Positions 51,532-62,584 of a stretch of 64,000 nucleotides of DNA are shown here, one piece after another. Source of the stretch: Closterium sp. NIES-65. Its lineage: Eukaryota > Streptophyta > Zygnematophyceae > Desmidiales > Closteriaceae. Position 1 is the stretch's first letter; each line of letters begins with the position of its first letter. The notes under the pieces are model-generated. The model saw only the letters and a list, made by a program, of their open reading frames with translations. It was not told the origin of the DNA and did not search any database. Made by a program: the position numbers and the translations under genes. Location of the stretch: NCBI GenBank assembly GCA_948144175.1, contig CANXME010001258.1, forward strand, positions 2,961,001 through 3,025,000, given 5' to 3'.

Positions 51532-53079
51532 ATGGCGGAAAGCGCTCTTATGTTGTCTTCCGCTTCGTCCTTCGCAAGCCAACCTCTCCTCTCCTCCGTT
51601 CTCCTTTCGTTCTCCTCGGCGCAACACATCTCCTTCCCCGCCGCGTCCCTCGCCCCCCTAGCCGACTTGTGCATACGCTCCGGCCTCTCTCTTTCCACGG
51701 CAGCGACGGCACTTGCCACCGACGCGCCAACAACCAGCAGCAGCAAGCCTCACACTCCCGCTGATGCCGACCCGTCATCTCCTGCGTCTGCGCCATGGAC
51801 ACTTGCCGTCGCCGTTAGTCCATGGCCGTCAACGTCGCTACCGCCCGACGGCAACTCCAGCGATACCTGCGTCACGACCGGGCGTCGTCTTCCGCCTGTC
51901 TTGTTCACTTCCACCGCCTGCCGGCTCGTGGATCCGACGTTTCATTGTACAGCCACGCCCACGCAGGTGGATGGCGGTGGAAAACACGTGTCCGCCTTTC
52001 CTTATCTGGCGCACCTGAGCCAGTGTTCGCCGCACATACTTGGCCGTGACGCAGCTTACGGCCCGACCCCGTTATACGCACATCCTTCCACAGTAGGGAA
52101 GTTTGTTGCCGGATCTCCTTACAACGGATCTAGCTTGTACAGCTCATACTCGTTTTTATCAAATCCAGTTTCGTTTGTCACCTCGGACTCTGCTACCATT
52201 CAAGACGCGGTCGCGCCGCCGCCTAGTAAGACTGACACGTGGCACGTCACGGTTCCTCATACTTTCCGCGCGCGCAGCATAGGGCGGAAGCGGGTCGGCG
52301 GGAGCGGTGGTTCGGGGTCAGATGGTTGGGATGGCGGGATGGACGGCGGAGGCTTCTCCGGCGGCGACCCCTGGTCTTTCGACGGCTCTGATTTTCCAGT
52401 CGGCGGTAGCGGTGACGGATTGGGCGGGGGTTGGGGGAACAACGGCGGTGGTGGCGGCAGCTGGAACGGTGGTGGCGGCGGCTCCTCTGGCGGCGACCCC
52501 GGTGCCGGGGGCGCAGGCGGAGAGGGCGGCGGGGGTGAGGACGACCCGTGGTGGCGGGAGTGGGAGCAGGGAGGGAACAGATGGCGGGACGCCGATTGGT
52601 GGTGGCTGCTGCAGCGGGAACACCCAACTATACCCCCTGTCGGTAATACCAACAGCGTGTGGTCTCTCATGCACATGTGGGCATGGCAGCTCTCGCGCAA
52701 TTGGCGGGCGGGCGCGTGGGGCGTGCAGCGCGGCGCGTCGCTTCTGTACCGCATCGCCTGCTGGCTCTCGCTCTCCCGCTGCTTCTGCCATGTGCTGGGC
52801 ACCGCGCTAGCCGCCTCCGCCTCCGCCCCTCCTGCGCTGCGCCGTGCCGCCGCGTGCATCATGGCGAACCCGCAGGCGGCGGCGCCTGCTCCGCCCGCGG
52901 TGGCGGCGGCGCAGAAGGGGCTGTCGTTGTCGAGCGCGGTGCCGGCGGCGGTGGAGGGCGCGTGGCGAGGGTCGCTGGCGCAGTGCTGCTGCTTCTCGGG
53001 ATCGCTCATTCTTGCGCTCAACGCCGCTGGTGCGAGGTGGGGGCCTGAGGGGCAGGGGGAAGTGGGCGAGTGGGAGTAG
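51532..53079 (+). CDS. Candidate host gene: Ser-rich, Gly-rich, Trp-rich protein of unknown function
   Basis: A single open frame of 515 codons. The ATG at 51532 has A at -3 and G at +4. Residues 1-60 are rich in Ser, Ala and Leu with few acids, as in organelle-targeting peptides. Residues about 255-340 are Gly-rich with acidic patches (GGWGNNGGGGGSWNGGGGG). A Trp-rich, charged segment follows (DPWWREWEQGGNRWRDADWW, about 345-370). The last 120 residues have hydrophobic stretches (LLYRIACWLSLSRCFCHVLG and QCCCFSGSLILALNAAG) that could be membrane segments. I recognise no family. High third-position GC and absence of repeats distinguish it from its surroundings. TGTAA at 53155-53159 could be a polyadenylation signal of green-algal type. 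Introns cannot be excluded. A plastid or membrane role is inference. Confidence 0.5.
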   Translation: MAESALMLSSASSFASQPLLSSVLLSFSSAQHISFPAASLAPLADLCIRSGLSLSTAATALATDAPTTSSSKPHTPADADPSSPASAPWTLAVAVSPWPSTSLPPDGNSSDTCVTTGRRLPPVLFTSTACRLVDPTFHCTATPTQVDGGGKHVSAFPYLAHLSQCSPHILGRDAAYGPTPLYAHPSTVGKFVAGSPYNGSSLYSSYSFLSNPVSFVTSDSATIQDAVAPPPSKTDTWHVTVPHTFRARSIGRKRVGGSGGSGSDGWDGGMDGGGFSGGDPWSFDGSDFPVGGSGDGLGGGWGNNGGGGGSWNGGGGGSSGGDPGAGGAGGEGGGGEDDPWWREWEQGGNRWRDADWWWLLQREHPTIPPVGNTNSVWSLMHMWAWQLSRNWRAGAWGVQRGASLLYRIACWLSLSRCFCHVLGTALAASASAPPALRRAAACIMANPQAAAPAPPAVAAAQKGLSLSSAVPAAVEGAWRGSLAQCCCFSGSLILALNAAGARWGPEGQGEVGEWE

Positions 53080-54169
53080 GGACGGTGTGGGCGCGTGTGA
53101 ACACGGTGATGGTGGAAGAGGGCAGTTAGAGGAAGATGCGAGGGAAAGATAACATGTAAGAGAAACGGCCAGGGAAGAGCGGGCAAGAACGTACATAGTT
53201 CACAAATGCCGAGGCCCTTATGGCTCAGATCCGACGGGGAGTGCATAGTAGGACAGTGGACTAGCTGAAACCATTCCCACAGCCTCATCTATATACGGCC
53301 CATCGCTCTGATACAGCTCCCCCGCCCACCTCCAACACATGTCACAGTGCCTGCAAGTTGCTGCCGCGGTCTATCCCCTTGTGCATATCAACCCATGGCG
53401 CAGCAGTGGGCGCTACAGCCTGCGACGGAAGCCTCCCACAGCACCTTACCTACCTCGCCCATGCCCGTTATGACCCTTGCTGCATGATGCGTCCCTTCCG
53501 CTCCGCCCTCTCACCCCACTTCTCCCCGTCGCACCTTGCACCTGTGTGCACCCCTCTATGCTCCAGCCTCTACTGCTCCATCGCCTGTGGCTTTTGCTCT
53601 GCTGGCTGTTACCATCAGTGGTGGGTTATGCTGGAATAGGAGCTGTGGTGGGCTTGCGAGCCCAGTCTAGGGGAGTGGCAGGCAAGACATCTGCAGTGTG
53701 CTCCTCTGCCCCTTTCTAGCAGCTTCAAGCAGAGTGGAGGATCATCACAAGGGGTGGCTCTGTTGCAGAAAGGGAATGAGAAGTTTCTGTGATCTTTGTG
53801 AGGGTGGCGCGCCCAAGGCATTGTGAGGGAAGTCACATCGTACGCGTGGTGCAGCGTATCGATGGTGCTGTTCTTATGCTGTGAGGGTCATGAAGGCGTA
53901 AATGCGTTGTTTTGCTATGCCTGGCATCAATCACTAGCTGTGAGGGGAGTGTGGGACTGCATGGCTTGCTTCGCATGGGTATTACGGACTTGTTGGGATG
54001 CGTTTGTATTGAGGACATATTGTAAATATGTGATTACCTCTCAGAATGTCCTTGTTTGTGTGTACAGGAAGGGGTTAAAAGTGGTGCACGGAAACAAAGA
54101 GTTGTACTGGATACGATGTTACTCACTGTCAGGGCTTCAGATTCGTTTTGGGCCACCCTTAGTAATTAG
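53080..54169. other. Unassigned interval downstream of the candidate host gene
   Basis: No supported gene. A 125-codon frame at 53823-54200 has unremarkable composition and no motif, so it is not called. No transposon ends were found here. Confidence 0.4.
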
Positions 54170-54640
54170 GGTTCTAGGTATAGTCAACCCTGATGCGTAG
54201 GGTAAATTTTTTGTTTCCCTGACAAATGCAGGGTAAAAAAACAGTTGGTCTGTTTGGGCAGGGTATTCTTAAGAAATATTTGGCTAACAAAATCCCGAAT
54301 CACTCAAGATCAATGGCTAGTAGTTCAGCTGGTTCAATTGCGCATTGAAAACGAAAGATCGCAAGATCAAATCTCGCTAGTTGTATCGTTCTGCAGGGAC
54401 CTGTATAGTGTTTCGTCTCGCTACGGAGCTCTCAGTACCAGTATAGTTTGGATTGTACACTGTACAGTCAGAGTAATGTGCTCCTTATGCTGTTTTTCAA
54501 AGGGTATTGAAAAACTACACTTTCTGGCCTAGGGTAAAAAATCCACTACCCTGCCTGTAAAAGGGTAACTGAAAAAAAGCGGCCGCCAGTCAGTGCAAAA
54601 AGGGTATTTTACCCTGATAACGAGAGGCCTGCTCACTGTG
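54170..54640. repeat. Cluster of AGGGTA / TACCCT motifs
   Basis: AGGGTAAA or GGGTAT occurs at about 54199, 54230, 54259, 54505, 54533, 54565 and 54601, with inverted TACCCT at 54559 and 54612. ACCCTGAT near the left edge (54187) and TACCCTGATAAC at the right (54612) hint at related ends of a small element, but the orientation is not a clean inverted repeat. It is not the plant telomere repeat TTTAGGG. Confidence 0.35.
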
Positions 54641-55157
54641 CCCTAAGAAAACTGCCGTAACATACTAATAGTTTAGCACACTCCCATAGGCTACGAGCGT
54701 GTTACCCATATTCTCCCGGACAAAACACCCCCCCATAATAGTACACCCCCGGGTAGCTTGTGTGGGGTGGGTGCTATAAACGACCTCGTTTGTACTATAC
54801 CCCCCCCTTTTGGGGTGATATTTTATAACACCCCCCTTTTCTTACACATTCCGTACTATAGATGTTAATGAGTAGGTGCGACATCGCGTAAATCTCTCCC
54901 TCGATGAACTTTCGCGGTTCATTCACTTCAAATCTGCCGAGATTTCACCCCTCGCACTATTTCGCTGTCGCCACGCGCTGGCGAATCTTCCGCTGCAAGT
55001 GGCCAGAGAGGAACCACATCGCATTTTCCAGGGGGTGATGACGTTCACGTCGAAACTCACATTCGTGCCTCAACCCGTGATTTTATAACTACCATGAAAA
55101 CACTCAAGTTGTCTAGTTGAAAAAACATCTTACACTAAAATATACCATATCAATAGA

Positions 55158-55815
55158 CGCGGGTAGCACGGCCTCAGAAGTCAGCGAAAAAAGGCTGATT
55201 TAGGGTCTGGACGCTGATTTCCGAGATATATGGCTGATGTGTTGGCTGATAATTCAGTTTTTTTTTAATTGTGTTGGCTGATTCTTCAAGTTTTTTGAAA
55301 GTATTGGCTGATTTTCCAGCGTTTTTTTACAAGTGTCCGCTGATTGATCAGACTTGTAACGAGAGTGTAGGCTGAACTCACGCTATTACAGATTCGTGCC
55401 GGAGCCGTGTTTTTCGGCTGTCCAGGTACATCCACCGTCAATCACGCAAAAGTAGCCACGTACAGCGCCGACGCGGCGGGAAAACGAATTTCCCCGACGA
55501 GTCGGTTGCTTCGTTGTCATCGACAGAATGCTTCAATTGATGTGATTGGTTGTTTAACCAATCACATCTCTTATGCGCCATTCACCAACCACCAGGGCAG
55601 CACAGCACAGCACCTGCTAAACTTAATGAACAAAGTGCTTAAACATAGATTAGCCTGCATTTTTTAGTGAGGCTGATTAGTCAGCGTTTTTTTAGGTGAC
55701 TTGTCTGAAAAATCAGATTTTTTTTTTGAACCAACTCTGATTGATCAGCCTAGCGTAGCCTGCTAAGGCTGACGTCTCAGCCAAGCTAAAAACGAATCTG
55801 AGGCCCTGGCGGGTA
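55158..55815. mobile_element. Inner inverted-repeat element with GGCTGAT subrepeats
   Basis: Left end GGCCTCAGAAGTCAGCG (55174) faces right end CGAATCTGAGGCC (55792-55804). The left arm (to about 55345) repeats TTGGCTGATT every 35-45 bases with T-runs between; the right arm (55668-55790) has the same elements inverted (TGATTGATCAGCC, CTGACGTCTCAGCC). The unique middle includes the perfect hairpin at 55539-55568. No protein is evident. Confidence 0.5.
55539..55568. repeat. Perfect 13-bp hairpin
   Basis: GATGTGATTGGTT and AACCAATCACATC flank a 4-base loop GTTT. Lies in the core of the inner inverted-repeat element. Confidence 0.85.
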
Positions 55816-56194
55816 GTATATAGCTTTTTCTCGATGAGATGACCCCCCCCTTTTTCCCTATATTTATCATAATACCCCCGGGTGTTATGTCCGGGAGAAT
55901 ACGGTACGTATGCCTTGGTGGCAGGGCCCGGTTGTATGAAAAAGTCAACCCAACCTGACTGGTCGGGTCGGCCGGTGGGTGGTTGGGTACTCAGCAAGCA
56001 ACCTGCAATCGTACCACCCGCTTGTTCTCGGGACCCAACCACGCGAACAGTATTTGGGCAGACCCAACAAACACTGTGACATTTTCAGTGGCCTACCTTA
56101 GATTTCACGTCGACTTTACATAATGCAACCTGCCCGCAATGTTTTCATGTACCACTTGTAGTGCAGCGGGTTGGTAGGTACATTTGTGTCAGGG

Positions 56195-56510
56195 CCTTCT
56201 GGTTGCCCCGTCGTCCAGCGCGCCGCCCCGTGGGACCCGCGCGCTGCCCCCATCGACCCGCGCGTCGCCCCAGGGGACTCGCACGCGCTGCTTCGTCGAC
56301 CCACGCGCGCTGCCCTGTGGACCCACGCGCTGCCCCTTGCCCTCGTGTAGCTGCGGTGCAGCACGGGGTTTGTGAAAGGGGGTTGGGACAGTTAAGGCAG
56401 GTTGAGCGGAGGCAGCCGTCGTTTCGTCAGCAGCGCCAGTAGTCCGGGGCTCTGTTCCGGTAGCCCAGCGAGCATGCTGCGCCAGTCGCCCGTGGGTCCG
56501 TTGCTACTGA
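56195..56510 (+). repeat. TRIM-like interior fragment abutting Copia-7
   Basis: Cys/Arg-coding GC-rich text (CCGTCGTCCAGCGCGCCGCC, GTCGACCCACGCGCGCTGCC) resembles TRIM-1 at 15720-15880. CCAGTAGTCCGGGG and GTCGCCCGTGGGTCCGTTGC at 56440-56505 resemble 16298-16390. No LTR is attached. It replaces the RT end of Copia-7. Confidence 0.55.
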
Positions 56511-58500
56511 GCGGAGTACTCACTCGCAATCGCCTTAGCGTAGGAGCGCGGGGTCGGGATGTCTGGAGCATCCGGGTCTCCCTCAGGGGCAAGCAGCATG
56601 GCCACGAGATGAGGAGCAGCGGCTGCAAGACACTCAAAGTCCTCCTGCCTTTCCTCAAGGACGACCGTGCTAAGAGCACACTCACCCCCGATGGACGGAG
56701 GACAGACAGACCCAGACTTAGCAACAAGACTATCAGCGAAGTCGAGACGACATGCAGCAGCAAAGTCAACAAGCTCAGAGACTAAGGCAGACGCAGCAGC
56801 AGACTCAAACGACGGGTCAGTGACAACAGTGGCTAGCAGACGCGTGACAGTAGGGTGAGCAACACGAATCAGGTCTGACTCAGGATCCCGAACGTCAGGC
56901 AGAGAAGACGCAGGAGGAGACGGCAGGGGAACACGCTGTGGAACAGAGGAAGGACGAAGTGCCATATCGTGCGTGCTAGGGACACGAGGCGGACGCTCAC
57001 GAGGAACACGACTACCTGTGCGACTCGTGCGAACAGGCGAGGCAGGATGAGACGCAGGCTCACTGTCTGCTCAGTGAAAGAAGAAGGAGGGTGGAGTGGT
57101 GCGCCGGGCTATAACGGGAGGCCAGTAGAAGACGAGAGGCTAAAGACCTGGCAAAGCACGAAGTCAGGCGGTGGCAGAGACGACGGTGACGGCGGAGCGA
57201 AAAACAGTCGCGGCGGTGTAGTGCCACCAGTGCCAGTAGCTCCAGCGCCTCCAGTAGCTCCAGAACCTTCAGTAGCTCCAGAACCTCCAGCTCCAGCGCC
57301 TTGAGCGGCTCCTGAACCTCCAGCAGCAGCACCTCCGGCTCCAGTGCCTCTAGCAGCAGCACCTCCAGCTCCAGTGCCTCCGGCAGCTCCAGAACCTCCA
57401 GCTCCAGCGCCTCCAGCAGCAGCGCCTCCAGCTCGAGTGCCTCTAGCAGCAGCACCTCCAGCTCCAGTTCCTCCAGCAGCTCCAGAACCTCCAGCTCCAG
57501 TGCCTCCAGAAGCAGCACCTCCAGCTCTAACGCCACCAGTAGCAGCACCCCCAGAACTGGCACCTCCAGCCCCAGGGTCCCCAACTCTAGGGTCGACAGC
57601 ACCAGCTCCAGGGCCTCTAGCCCCAGTACCTCCAGTAGCAGCACCCCCAGAGCCGACACCTCCAGCTCTAGGAACAGCACCAGTCCCCGCAGCTCCAGTA
57701 CCTCCAGTACGAGCACCTCCAGGACCAGAGAGACAAGCACTCCGAGCACCTCCACGACAAGCAGCTCGAGCAGGACGACTCCTCAGGCGGGTACGCGACA
57801 CAAGCCACTGTCGTGCCTGCTTTGGTGAGAGAGGCCCGCGTCGGGAAACGAGACCCAGAGGAACGCCAGCAGACTCGGAACCCCCTGACCCGGCGCCCTC
57901 CTGCTCAGCACCCCCAGGCTCCGCACTCGTAGGCTCAGCACCCCCAGGCTCCGCACCCCCCAGCACCTCACAGACAGGCTCAGCACCCCCGGGCTCCGCA
58001 CCCCCCAGCACCTCACGGACAAGCTCAGCACCCCGAGGCTCCGCACTCCCCAGCACCTCAGGCGCAGGCTCAGCACCCCCAGACGCAGCTGCCCAAGACG
58101 CAGCACCCCAAGACGCAGCACCCCCAAATGCAGCACCCCCACCAGCACCTCCCGCAGCATCACCTGAGTCGCTAGTGACCTCTACAGGCTCAGCCAAGGG
58201 GGGCGGGTCTACCTGAGACACACCTGAAGGAGCAGGACCCTGAGGGGGGAGGGGGTCTACTGGAGGGGGACCTGGAGCGAGGAAAAGCGGCGGGGGGGAG
58301 GAGAGGGGCAGTGCGGTAGGGGAAGAGACGGTAGAAAGGAACCGACTCGTCAAAGGTGACGTCCTGAGAGGGGAAGACACGGCGCGAGGTGGGGTGGTAA
58401 AACTGCCAGCCAGGTGCGTCAGGGACAAAGCCAAGAAAGACACAGGGAATGGTGCGGGAGGAGAGCTTGTCTGCGGACGTATCACGGACAAGGGCACAAT
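56511..58500 (-). pseudogene. Copia-7 linker and pre-RT region
   Basis: From the integrase end: FYHPTSRRVFPSQDVTFDES (about 58390), GGAEP-type repeats (57880-58100), LSPKQARQWLVSRTR (a diverged LREW motif, about 57820), a long Gly/Ala tract from a CTCCAGCTCCAGC array (57240-57700), then VTRLLATVVTDPSFESAAAS, SVCPPSIGGECAL and DIPTPRSYAKAI. Frameshifts separate these blocks. Ends against the TRIM-like fragment. Confidence 0.82.
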
Positions 58501-58510
58501 CACTCCAAAC

Positions 58511-60670
58511 TCAGAAACGCGACGCATCACCAACCTCCCCCGTCCAACGCAGTGTGGGGGAGGTCTCCGGCAAGGAGAGACGGGGCCAGAGGTTGAGCTG
58601 CTGCGCGGCGTACCGGACCGCAAACGGCCACAGAAAATGGGGAGCCGCTGCATGGATCAAGGAGGTACGAGCGACCTCCATGACCAAGCCAATGTGGCGC
58701 TCAGCAACCCCATTTTGTTGTGGTGAGCCTGGAAGCGTGAATGACTGCTCGATGCCCTCCCCTTGACAGAAGGCCCGCAAGAGGTCGGAGGTGAACTCAC
58801 CATCTCTGTCAGAGTGCAGACGCAGGACAGGAAGGTCCTGGAGGAACCTGCGGCGGAGCTGGTGACGAACTGGTATGATCCAAGGGATCAGGACAACAAG
58901 GACCTCTTCCTTGGTGCGCAAGGGGAAGATCGTGGTGTAACGCGAGTAGATGTCGACAACCAGCAGAAAGTATCACTCACTGCCCTGTCCACGAACGCGG
59001 GCTGGGACCCACACTTTCAGGTGGAGGGTCTGCAGAGGAGCCTCTGTCGGGGGAAACGAGGAGTGAGGAGCGGCGCGCTGCCGCCCCTCGACGCAAGGAA
59101 GGCAGGGCGGCACAGGCGAGGCAGGGAGGGGAGGAAAAGACCTGGGAAGACCAGACACAAGGAGGCGACGGTGCATGCCATGGAGACGTGGCAGGGAGGG
59201 GAAACACAGGCGGTGGTGCCAGAGAAGAGTCTTGTGCGACAGGGAGCAACACGAACAAGGGGAGGCTACCTGGCCTGACGCAGACACCTGACTAGTAGCA
59301 GCTACTTGAGGAGGCGCAGTCGTCAGTGTGTAAAGACTCAACCCTGGCCGACGGGTAAACATGGCCAGGTGGCGGCCGGTCCGGGAGCACGTACGGATCG
59401 CCACACGCTGTCCTCCAGGGGTGAAGGTGTCAACCTACTGGTCTTGGAGAACTGCGTTGCTCACTAAGTTCGTAGAGAACGAGTAGATGTGGAAGCCTGT
59501 CAGTGAGCTAGATGGAACCGCTGGGCATGGGAGCACAGTGGTGGACCGTGCAAGAACTGGGCCCCCTGAGGGGTCAGCCAGAGAGACTGCAACAGGTGCA
59601 GTGAGTGGTGTGAGTGCAGTACTGTCATGAAAGAAACAACGGGAAGCACCTGAGTCAAGCGTGAAGGTGTGCAAGGCCTCAGCAAGCGTAGTATCTGAGA
59701 GAGCAGACTCGCTAACACCTAAGGCAGCAGCCTCACCAGCACCTAGAGTACCAGTCTCTATACCAGGGTCAGGCGGCATACACAAGTAAGAGTCACCATC
59801 AGCACTAACTTCCAAAGCATACATGGTAGAAATAATCGCATCATAGTTAAGAGCAAAAATGTCTACACCAGCCCTAAGCAGCTCATACCACCGAGGGCGC
59901 TCAGCGTCCTCGCCCATCTCCTCACGCCAGGCGTCGTCAAGGCGGGAGAAGCAGCGGTGCTGGGTGTGGAACTTTCTGCATGTCTCACCCTTGCGGTCAC
60001 CTGTGCCAATGGCATACGGGCAGCGACCACCACCCCCAGACCTCGCACGCTGAGCAAGCCACTCACGAAGCTGCTGGGTCGTATGGGGACTCTGTTGCTG
60101 CTGCTGCCTCTGACCAGCGCCCGTGCCTCCTCCCCAACCGCCACCTCCACCGCCACCACCGCCTTGGCCGCCACCGCCGCTGCCACCGCCGCTGCCACCG
60201 CCGCTGCCACCCCCTCCGCCACCACCACCTCCACCGCCGCTACTGACGCTACCACTCCCGCCAGCACTCCCGCCGCCACCCCCTCCGCCACCTCCTCCTC
60301 CTCCACCGCCTCCACCACCACCCCCCCCCCCCGGTGCCACCTCCGCTACTCTTGGCTCCCTTGCCCTTGCAGCTGCGGCGCCTCCCTTAGGAGCAGAAGC
60401 AGCACCAACAGACTCAGCACCAAGGTAGTCAACAGCAGCGGCAGTAGCGTAGGAGGGGGCAAGGGGAGAGGGAGAGCACCCCTCAAAGATGGGGGTGCGA
60501 GGAGCGCCACGAGCAGCACCTACAGCGATAATGCTCTTCTCTACTGCAAGGATGTGCTCCTCTAGGAGTTCGATAGTGAGGTCGGTGGGACAGCGAGCGA
60601 GAAAGTAGTCCCTGACCAAGCTAAGAGAGTCAGGGAGACGGGTGACTATAAAGTGGAGGGTCCAGTACAT
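58511..60670 (-). pseudogene. Copia-7 gag C-terminus, zinc motif, protease and integrase
   Basis: Frame 60670-59435: gag tail (FIVTRLPDSLSLVRDYFLARCP), long Gly run, TTQQLREWLAQR, Cys/His cluster CPYAIGTGDRKGETC...H...C (about 60015), protease FTLDSGASRCFF (about 59655). After a stop in VLQDQ-stop the frame goes on through WHHRLCFPS (zinc His altered by GH to CF), CLPCVEGRQR, LHLKVWVPARV and a stop near 58975. LHSDRDGEFTS and SPQQNGVAERHIG follow, to a stop near 58511. The first core motif reads LKVW instead of MDVW, so the catalytic Asp is lost. Confidence 0.87.
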
Positions 60671-61110
60671 CGGAGGCGGGTGCTTAGCACAGAAATCTTT
60701 GGGAAGGGCGGCTCGAAGGCGGGTGTTGCTAGTGCGAAGGTGGGTAATGAGATTGGCAACTGTGGCAGCATGAGGCGGCTAAGTTCAGCTGTGGCACGGG
60801 AGGAGTATCGAGCAACTACAGGGTCGTACAGGGTCTTAGCAGTTTTGTACTTGCCGAAATTCGTGAGCTCGGCTAACGGAAGGTGATTGCAAACGGCTAG
60901 GCGCGCATCAGCATCACGGCTCTGCCACTGGGAATGGGCGCTAAGCTCAACGGTGGCAGCGGGAGCGACTGAGGCACTAGACGTGTGGTCATAGAGTGAG
61001 ACATTGTCCTTGCTATCGCTCATTAGGTACAGTTGCAGGTCATCTAGCAAGGTTTCAAACTGAATCGAGCGGCCCTCAGCATTGAACAACAGAACTCGGA
61101 GGGTGGCCAT
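60646..61110 (-). pseudogene. Copia-7 gag N-terminus
   Basis: The ATG at 61110 starts MATLRVLLFNAEGRSIQFET, then LLDDLQLYLMSDSKDNVSLYDH, SQWQSRDADARLAVCNHLP, LYDPVVARYSS, aligning with the Copia-4 gag. Near 60765 a deletion or shift breaks the frame, and the protein continues in the next frame toward the gag C-terminus at 60670. Confidence 0.85.
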
Positions 61111-61129
61111 AGCTGCTGGCGCGGGATTA

Positions 61130-61800
61130 GCAGGGCAGCGCGATTGCAGGCAAGCAGCAGTAGCAGCAGCAGTAGCACTAGCAGCAGTGCAGTAGTAGAA
61201 ACCGGTCTGCCAGGCAGCTAGGCAGCGGGCGCAGTTCAACAGTGCAGCGCGGCTCGGGCAGTGCAGCGCGGCTGCAGCAGCGTAGCAGTGGTTGCAGCAG
61301 CAGTGCGGGCGGTGGGTGGGCGCAGCAGGCAGCCGCGACAGCACGGCAGGCGACGCACGAGGCTGCAGGGGGCCGGCAGGATTAGTTGCAGCAAGTAGCA
61401 GTAGCAGCAGCAAGGAGGAGAAGCTGCAGCAAGTAGGAGCACCAGCAGCAAGGAGGAGCAGCTGCAGCAGCAAGGAGGAGCTACTGCAGCAAGGAGCAGC
61501 AGCAGCAGCAGCAACTCTGGTGCAGCAGCTCGCTAGGAGTTCGCGGGCAGGGCGAGCAGTGCGCGGGCAGCAAATGCAGTGCACGAGCAGCAAGGGCGGC
61601 GCACAAGCAGCGGGCGCAGCGTGCGGGCTGCAGGACAGGGCGTCGCGTGGGCTGTACGGGCCGCGCGCAAGCCTGGCGCGGGCTGTACGGGCTGCGCGTG
61701 GGCCTGGCGCGGGCTGTACGGGCTATGCGAGGGCCTAGTGCGGACTGTGACTAGGCAGAAAAAAAACGTCTCGCCTAGGGGACGGGACGCGCCTAGGGCA
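61130..61800 (-). repeat. Copia-7 leader repeats
   Basis: Mostly CAGCAG/GCAGCA trinucleotide-rich text (61140-61520), then about 30-base tandem units with GCGCGGGCTGTACGGGCTGC (61630-61740) and short CTCGCCTAGGGGACG-type hairpins near the primer site. The leader position matches the other copia families. Confidence 0.7.
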
Positions 61801-61903
61801 GAAAAATCGTCTCGTCTAGGGCGCATTTCGGGCAGTAGAGCGAAAATTGAACGGTGGGCCCCTTAAAAATCCGGTCTTAAGGACCATAACGCTCTTAATA
61901 CCA

Positions 61904-62035
61904 TGTTAGACTAAGAGGAGGAATGGTGAAACTGTCGAGAGGATTTGGTACAAGTGAAAACCCTAAGGGGTTGTACCCCACATTGGCTACCCCACTACAG
62001 CCTACATAAACTAGCATAATATATATTGTTTGACA
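61904..62035 (-). repeat. Copia-7 5' LTR
   Basis: 132 bases, TGTTAGACTAAGAGG...TTGTTTGACA in plus orientation. No 3' partner in the window. Confidence 0.85.
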
Positions 62036-62215
62036 ATACAGTGACCGTACGCGTTAATTTTTTACCACTCACGTTATCGAGTCCCATGTTGGTTACTTGT
62101 GACATTTTCCCCAAAAAAAAGAGAAAAAACGCTGGGCTTTCAGTGTACATGATCTTCCAACTTTGAGTGTACTGTCAAGTGTTGAACCCACGCCTTCCGC
62201 TCTCCTACAAAAGTA

Positions 62216-62340
62216 TGTTAAAATAGCTATCCAGAAATGATTGGATTAGCAAGAGTTGAGGTATAAGTATTAACCCTAGAAGTGTTGTACCCCATAAAGA
62301 GTGCACCACTATAGCCTACAAGTAAGATTGTAGTTTGACA
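62216..62340 (-). repeat. Copia-8 3' LTR
   Basis: 125 bases with TG...CA ends, related to but distinct from the other copia LTRs here (shared core CCCTAGAAGTGTTGTACCCC). Its partner is outside the window. Confidence 0.85.
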
Positions 62341-62584
62341 CACCCCCATAGGCTAAGTGGGTGACAACAAGACGGCCACAAGACCAGTCAAGCAAGACAA
62401 CAGAGCAAAGCAATGCAAAGCTCAGGGTGGATCTCAAGGACACCCCACAATCCGAGCACAAGCAAGCAGCCATAAGGCCAGTTCACATGCAGAGTTATAA
62501 TAGCAAGGCAATATACTAATCACAACCTAGCAAGAGGAAACATGCAGGAATAAATATAGATATGAGTGAACAACAATTGCAAGA

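Larger units (their letters stand above)
54706..55903. mobile_element. Inverted-repeat element with TATTCTCCCGGACA termini
   Basis: TATTCTCCCGGACAAAACACC at about 54709 is matched in inverted form at about 55884-55902 (reverse complement TATTCTCCCGGACATAACACC), extending into CATAATAGT/TATTATGAT. C-rich blocks (CCCCCCCTTTT) follow inside both ends. About 1.2 kb with no transposase frame, so a non-autonomous DNA element is inferred. A second inverted-repeat structure (about 55158-55815) lies inside it. Confidence 0.55.
56511..62035 (-). mobile_element. Copia-7: copia element with gag, truncated before RT
   Basis: 5' LTR 61904-62035 (132 bases), minus-strand primer site TGGTATTAAGAGC, leader with tandem repeats, gag from 61110, protease and integrase, linker, and the pre-RT block that stops at about 56511 (SYAKAIASEYSAQ). 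RT, RNase H and 3' LTR are absent. Many stops and frameshifts. Gag and integrase are closer to Copia-4 than to Copia-6. Confidence 0.88.

Noticed and set aside
53823-54200. 125-codon frame after the candidate host gene
   Set aside because: Cys/Trp-rich composition typical of random frames, no motif, no start context support, no repeat of it elsewhere in the window.
54170-54640. Interstitial telomere repeat
   Set aside because: The words are AGGGTA/AGGGTAAA at irregular spacing, not tandem TTTAGGG.
62041-62215. Possible short element between Copia-7 and Copia-8
   Set aside because: Only a GTGACCGTACGCGTTA word resembling the foldback arm; 175 bases are too few to support a call.
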